From Streptomyces sp. AA1529 (GTDB lineage Bacteria; Actinomycetota; Actinomycetes; Streptomycetales; Streptomycetaceae): 64,000 bases of DNA. The notes beneath the pieces are model-generated. The model was not told the DNA's origin. It worked only from the letters and a program-made list of their open reading frames with translations, and searched no databases. Shown piece by piece: positions 63,499-64,000 of the stretch. The number at the start of each line of letters is the position of its first letter. The first letter of the stretch is position 1. Location of the stretch: assembly GCF_000280905.1 (NCBI RefSeq), contig NZ_ALAP01000042.1, positions 99,487-163,486 of the forward strand, given 5' to 3'. A program made the translations under genes and the position numbers.

Positions 63499-63511
63499 GG
63501 GAACGGTTCCC
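63499..63511. promoter_or_regulatory. Palindrome in the phospholipase upstream region
   Basis: GGGAACGGTTCCC, perfect 6-bp arms around one base, about 110 nt upstream of the phospholipase start. A 10-bp tandem (GATACCGTCG at 63591 and 63601) lies further upstream. It does not match the PhoP box core. The 63393-63737 gap holds nothing else recognised. Confidence 0.45.
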
Positions 63512-63737
63512 GCAAGGACACCCCCTACCACCAGCAAAGATTTCCGGGGACGGCGGGTCGACGACTGCCGGGCTGCGTTCCTCGCCGTTGGATACCGTCG
63601 GATACCGTCGGAGTCCGCCCTCGTGACCACCGCCACACGCCGTCGGCCGGAATACGGGGCACCCCGACACGCGCGGCAGCGGACGGGCCGCGGCCCGCCG
63701 GGGGACGCACGATGAAGCGGTGAAGGAGGACCAACCG

Positions 63738-64000
63738 ATGGCCGAGGAGCAGGACGGGTCCCCGGAGGGCGGCCGCGAGGTGGCGGCGTCCGGCAGGTGG
63801 GCGCGGGCGAGGCAGTGGCTGGACCGGGCGAAGGGGTCGGCCGGCTACGAGCGGCAGACCCTGGAACTCATCGGCAAGAGCGCCCTGGCGGCCACCGCGG
63901 CCTGGTACGTGGCCCACAACGTGCTGGCCGCGCAGAGCCCCGCCTTCGCGCCCTTCTCCGCGGTCCTCATCATGCAGGTGACCATCTATCAGTCGCTGGT
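63738..64000 (+). CDS. FUSC/aromatic-acid-exporter-type membrane protein, N-terminal part
   Basis: The frame starts at ATG 63738 (GGAGG nearby) and runs off the window after about 87 residues. After a hydrophilic stretch comes TLELIGKSALAATAAWYVAH and SPAFAPFSAVLIMQVTIYQSL, the first two membrane helices of the FUSC/ArAE family, proteins with a duplicated six-helix layout. Judged from this short piece only. Confidence 0.7.
   Translation, partial: MAEEQDGSPEGGREVAASGRWARARQWLDRAKGSAGYERQTLELIGKSALAATAAWYVAHNVLAAQSPAFAPFSAVLIMQVTIYQSL

Noticed and set aside
63499..63511. PhoP box at the phospholipase promoter
   Set aside because: The palindrome GGGAACGGTTCCC does not match the GTTCACC repeat core of PhoP boxes.

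Overview
The window is chromosomal DNA of a Streptomyces or a close relative. It is very GC-rich, with many GTG starts preceded by GGAGG-type ribosome binding sites. It carries an SsgA-family sporulation protein, GAF/ANTAR regulators with a SpoIIE-type phosphatase, a class I-E style CRISPR remnant and several actinobacterial insertion sequences. No rRNA or tRNA gene was recognised.

Left part (1-15.7 kb). After a P450 cut by the window edge, a GntR-like wHTH protein and a regulator with tetratricopeptide-like repeats comes the most interesting locus. A seven-gene minus-strand operon runs from 9376 down to 3109. Its first gene encodes a 66-residue peptide with four copies of GMRPDA, which looks like a multi-core precursor of a ribosomally made, modified peptide (RiPP). 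Downstream lie a membrane desaturase-like di-iron enzyme, an AGAT-type amidinotransferase, a JmjC/cupin oxygenase, a heme-oxygenase-like di-iron oxidase (HDO), a GFA-type zinc protein and a DDAH/arginine-deiminase-type enzyme. The last four reading frames are tightly packed, two of the junctions overlapping by 4 nt. A strong hairpin separates the precursor gene from the enzyme genes. A divergent plus-strand group carries a stand-alone class II aminoacyl-tRNA-synthetase-like protein, a TauD-type dioxygenase, an AlkC-like DNA glycosylase (a candidate self-resistance gene), a 41-residue small ORF, an ABC exporter and a Nudix hydrolase with a broken end. My reading, which is inference, is a new arginine-directed oxidative RiPP pathway whose product may alkylate DNA.

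Middle part (15.7-36.8 kb). An IS5-family element (CTAG junctions) interrupts a tyrosine recombinase remnant. Then come an acyl desaturase, an SsgA-like protein, two GAF/ANTAR proteins and a SpoIIE-type phosphatase. An IS1182-family element sits directly beside a three-repeat orphan CRISPR array. Small regulator/enzyme pairs follow: MBL/AraC, SDR/TetR and DHFR-like/HxlR. A Vms1/Rv2629-type protein lies behind a sigma-B-like promoter, and there are a frameshifted secreted-type protein and a lipoprotein remnant.

Right part (36.8-64 kb). A stress/dormancy island carries an Acg-type nitroreductase, two CBS-BON proteins, an ApbE/FMN-binding/ferric-reductase-like redox operon, an OmpR-type two-component system, three universal stress proteins, a phosphoketolase and a GH65 phosphorylase. 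Next are a MarR/hydrolase pair, a GmrSD remnant, an aldolase/2-hydroxyacid dehydrogenase pair, and a symporter and a PucR regulator that have both lost their 5' ends around a frameshifted TnpB element. The window ends with an L,D-transpeptidase, a Tat-exported phospholipase C and the start of an FUSC-type membrane protein.
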